A DNA stretch of 64,000 nucleotides from assembly GCA_020637395.1 (NCBI GenBank), contig JACJWA010000001.1, forward strand, positions 372,001 through 436,000, in the 5' to 3' direction. Under the pieces are notes generated by a model, which was not told the origin of the DNA, did no database searches, and saw only the letters and a program-made list of their open reading frames with translations. The DNA is from Calditrichota bacterium (GTDB lineage: Bacteria; Electryoneota; RPQS01). Positions 62,563 through 64,000 of this stretch are shown one piece after another (the first letter of the stretch is position 1; each line of letters opens with the position of its first letter). A program made the translations under genes and the position numbers.

Positions 62563-63798
62563 CTACGATCTGAGTACCTTCCAGACTCGAGTCTGCAGCA
62601 CGCTGCCCAAAATCAGATAGCTCGCGGCCAGCACCCACGGCGCCGCACTGAGATCATAGAAGTTTGCCAGCAGGAGATTCGCCACGGCATTTAGCACCAT
62701 GACCGTGATAATTACCGGGATTGCATAGCGCGGCTGACCGAGTCCCACGAGAATATGCACGCCCGTGCTCGATAACGGCTCCAGCAGCGCGGGAACCAAT
62801 AGAGCAAGCACAAACGGAATCGCTTCTACATACTTTTCACCCAAAAGCGACGGAATCACCGGATCCGCATAGGCCCAAAGCACCAGAGCCGCCGGTATTC
62901 CCAAAGCCCAAACTCCAATCAACGCTAACCTGAGTTTGCTCGCGAGTCGCGGCAAATCTCCTTCCGCCGCAAGACGGGCGGCCATCGGATAGAGCAGGAA
63001 GTTCATCGCCTGCGACACCAGAGCAAACAGCCGCAAAAAAGTCTTCGCCGCAATATAAGGCGCAAGAATCACTGGGCTCAGCACCGCACCCAAAACCAGC
63101 AAGTCCCCCTGCTGGAAGTAGATATCTCCAATCGCCATAACCCCCGTCCACTTGCCATAGCTCGAAGCCGCTTTGTAATCAGACAACCGAAACGTCGGAC
63201 GCAGCACAATCGGATGTCGAATGATCCCGGCTACAGAAGAGAGAATGATCGCTCCAGTATTAACAGCCAAAGCTGACACGGTTGTGGTCAATTCCCCTTG
63301 CTGAGCCAGAATCACAAACCCCAGCAAACTTCCCATGAAATAGCAGGCTTCGATGATAAACACTCGGCGAAAGCGGCTCTCCGCCCAGGCCAAAGCCATG
63401 GCCAAATCGCGCGGAACCAGAACCAGCAGAGCAAAGCACGTAAGAGTGGTCTCGGTCATGGACAATCCGAGCGCCGGCAAGATCAAGTAGCCCGCGGCAA
63501 TCCCCAGAAGCGTCGTCCCGAACGAAAGGCCGACCAACGCCCCCAGAACCTGTTCTCCCGCGCCGGAGGCCCACTTCTGTACCAGAGTGAACGACCAGAG
63601 TCCGCGAGTGCACATCGCCGCCACATTCAGAAAGGCCCACGCCACCCCATAGGAGCCATATTCCTCCACAGGAAGGGCACGCAACAGCACAAAGATGATT
63701 CCCAGCCCGTAAAAGGCGGGAAGCGCCTTGATGGAGAGCGCCCAAACTGCACGGCCCAGGGCTCCCGCCCCTCCGGCCCGATGAATCAGCTTCTTCAA
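62563..63798 (-). CDS. Polysaccharide flippase (Wzx/MATE-like oligosaccharide translocase)
   Basis: The protein has 411 residues with about 12 hydrophobic segments, opening GRAVWALSIKALPAFYGLGIIFVLLRALPVEEYGSYGVAWAF, which is typical of polysaccharide biosynthesis (PST) flippases. The first amphipathic loop VEEYGSYGVAWAFLNVAAMC is the Polysacc_synt signature. It moves a lipid-linked oligosaccharide across the inner membrane; the polymer is unknown. The start is TTG at 63798 with AAGGG six bases upstream. No polymerase or glycosyltransferase neighbours are visible on this side. Confidence 0.9.
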   Translation of the reverse strand: MKKLIHRAGGAGALGRAVWALSIKALPAFYGLGIIFVLLRALPVEEYGSYGVAWAFLNVAAMCTRGLWSFTLVQKWASGAGEQVLGALVGLSFGTTLLGIAAGYLILPALGLSMTETTLTCFALLVLVPRDLAMALAWAESRFRRVFIIEACYFMGSLLGFVILAQQGELTTTVSALAVNTGAIILSSVAGIIRHPIVLRPTFRLSDYKAASSYGKWTGVMAIGDIYFQQGDLLVLGAVLSPVILAPYIAAKTFLRLFALVSQAMNFLLYPMAARLAAEGDLPRLASKLRLALIGVWALGIPAALVLWAYADPVIPSLLGEKYVEAIPFVLALLVPALLEPLSSTGVHILVGLGQPRYAIPVIITVMVLNAVANLLLANFYDLSAAPWVLAASYLILGSVLQTRVWKVLRS

Positions 63799-63933
63799 CT
63801 AAACCCTTGCATGTGGAAAACTGTCCAATCTACGGACATTCCACCAGAAATGGTAGTCCTTGCACATCCGGTCACCGGAAACCTGCCGCCCCACCCAAGC
63901 GTCTAAGAGACAACCAACTAACCGGAATACCTA

Positions 63934-64000
63934 ATGATACTTGTTCGAGCCTGTCTGTTGCTCCTGATTGCACTTTCTGCATACGCCCAGCGTCCCAACT
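63934..64000 (+). CDS. 5' end of a gene for a secreted protein, truncated by the window
   Basis: Only 22 codons are visible. They read MILVRACLLLLIALSAYAQRPN, a signal peptide with a likely cleavage site after AYA, in a frame open to the window edge. GGAA lies eight bases upstream of the ATG. Nothing can be said about function; the divergent flippase gives no clear hint. Confidence 0.6.
   Translation, partial: MILVRACLLLLIALSAYAQRPN

Noticed and set aside
62180..62638. 152-codon minus-strand ORF upstream of ccoI
   Set aside because: It overlaps the flippase terminator and the flippase 3' end and has no motif or ribosome-binding site.

Overview
This looks like a chromosomal segment (roughly mid-50s % GC by eye) from a Gram-negative, respiring, protein-degrading heterotroph of the FCB (Fibrobacteres-Chlorobi-Bacteroidetes) superphylum, probably one of its little-cultured lineages (Calditrichota/KSB1/Ignavibacteria-like). 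The grounds are: a secreted protein (49452-50831) with the NYPNPFNP C-terminal sorting/Ig-like tail typical of that group; a fused CcoN-CcoO oxidase with a single-haem CcoP; several outer-membrane beta-barrels; and many signal-peptide-bearing peptidases. The phylum is inferred. No rRNA or tRNA gene, CRISPR array or transposase was seen.

Layout. 1-11281 (minus) is one tightly packed run: GT2 glycosyltransferase, polytopic membrane protein, two FtsX-type permeases, a LolA-like periplasmic protein, a beta-barrel, a LolD/MacB-like ATPase, a TPR protein with a HELTH zinc motif, then a subtilisin cut by the window edge. Most junctions overlap or are a few bases apart, which suggests a dedicated trans-envelope trafficking machine. 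11347-16889 (minus) is the 2-oxoglutarate dehydrogenase operon sucA-sucB-lpd, with a palindromic repeat cluster filling the sucA-sucB gap. 17141-22726 holds a prohibitin-like SPFH protein, DoxX, an Asp/Glu racemase-family protein, an unusual subtilisin and a TIGR01777 epimerase. 22916-28405 (plus) is a compact cluster of YbdK/GCS2 carboxylate-amine ligase, MFS transporter, esterase, ATP-grasp ligase and a second esterase with an N-terminal beta-sandwich: a candidate small peptide/amide metabolite pathway.

28466-34141 (minus) has an S9 peptidase, an AMP-forming acid ligase, a small beta-barrel and an RlmD/TrmA-type RNA methyltransferase. 34189-35915 (plus) is a nucleotidyltransferase/epimerase pair for surface sugars. 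35994-43916 (minus) carries oligoendopeptidase F, a large subtilisin, an M14 carboxypeptidase and a rhodanese. 44321-49125 (plus) is a multi-PAS/GAF hybrid histidine kinase followed by a receiver protein. 49452-53638 (plus) has the PNPFNP-tailed secreted protein, with a clear promoter, a palindromic leader and distinctive codon use, then a third large subtilisin.

53712-62072 (minus) is a complete cbb3 oxidase operon in transcription order ccoI-ccoS-ccoNO-ccoQ-ccoP-ccoG-ccoH-TauE/SafE-like, giving high-affinity oxygen respiration. 62563-63798 (minus) is a polysaccharide flippase, and a truncated secreted protein begins at 63934.

Together the secreted and periplasmic peptidases (S8, M14, M3, S9) fit growth on protein, fed through the TCA cycle and a microaerobic terminal oxidase. 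The strongest candidates for an undescribed system are the ABC/FtsX-LolA-barrel-zincin operon and the GCS2/ATP-grasp/double-esterase cluster. Long ORFs antisense to these genes are common here and were treated as shadows.
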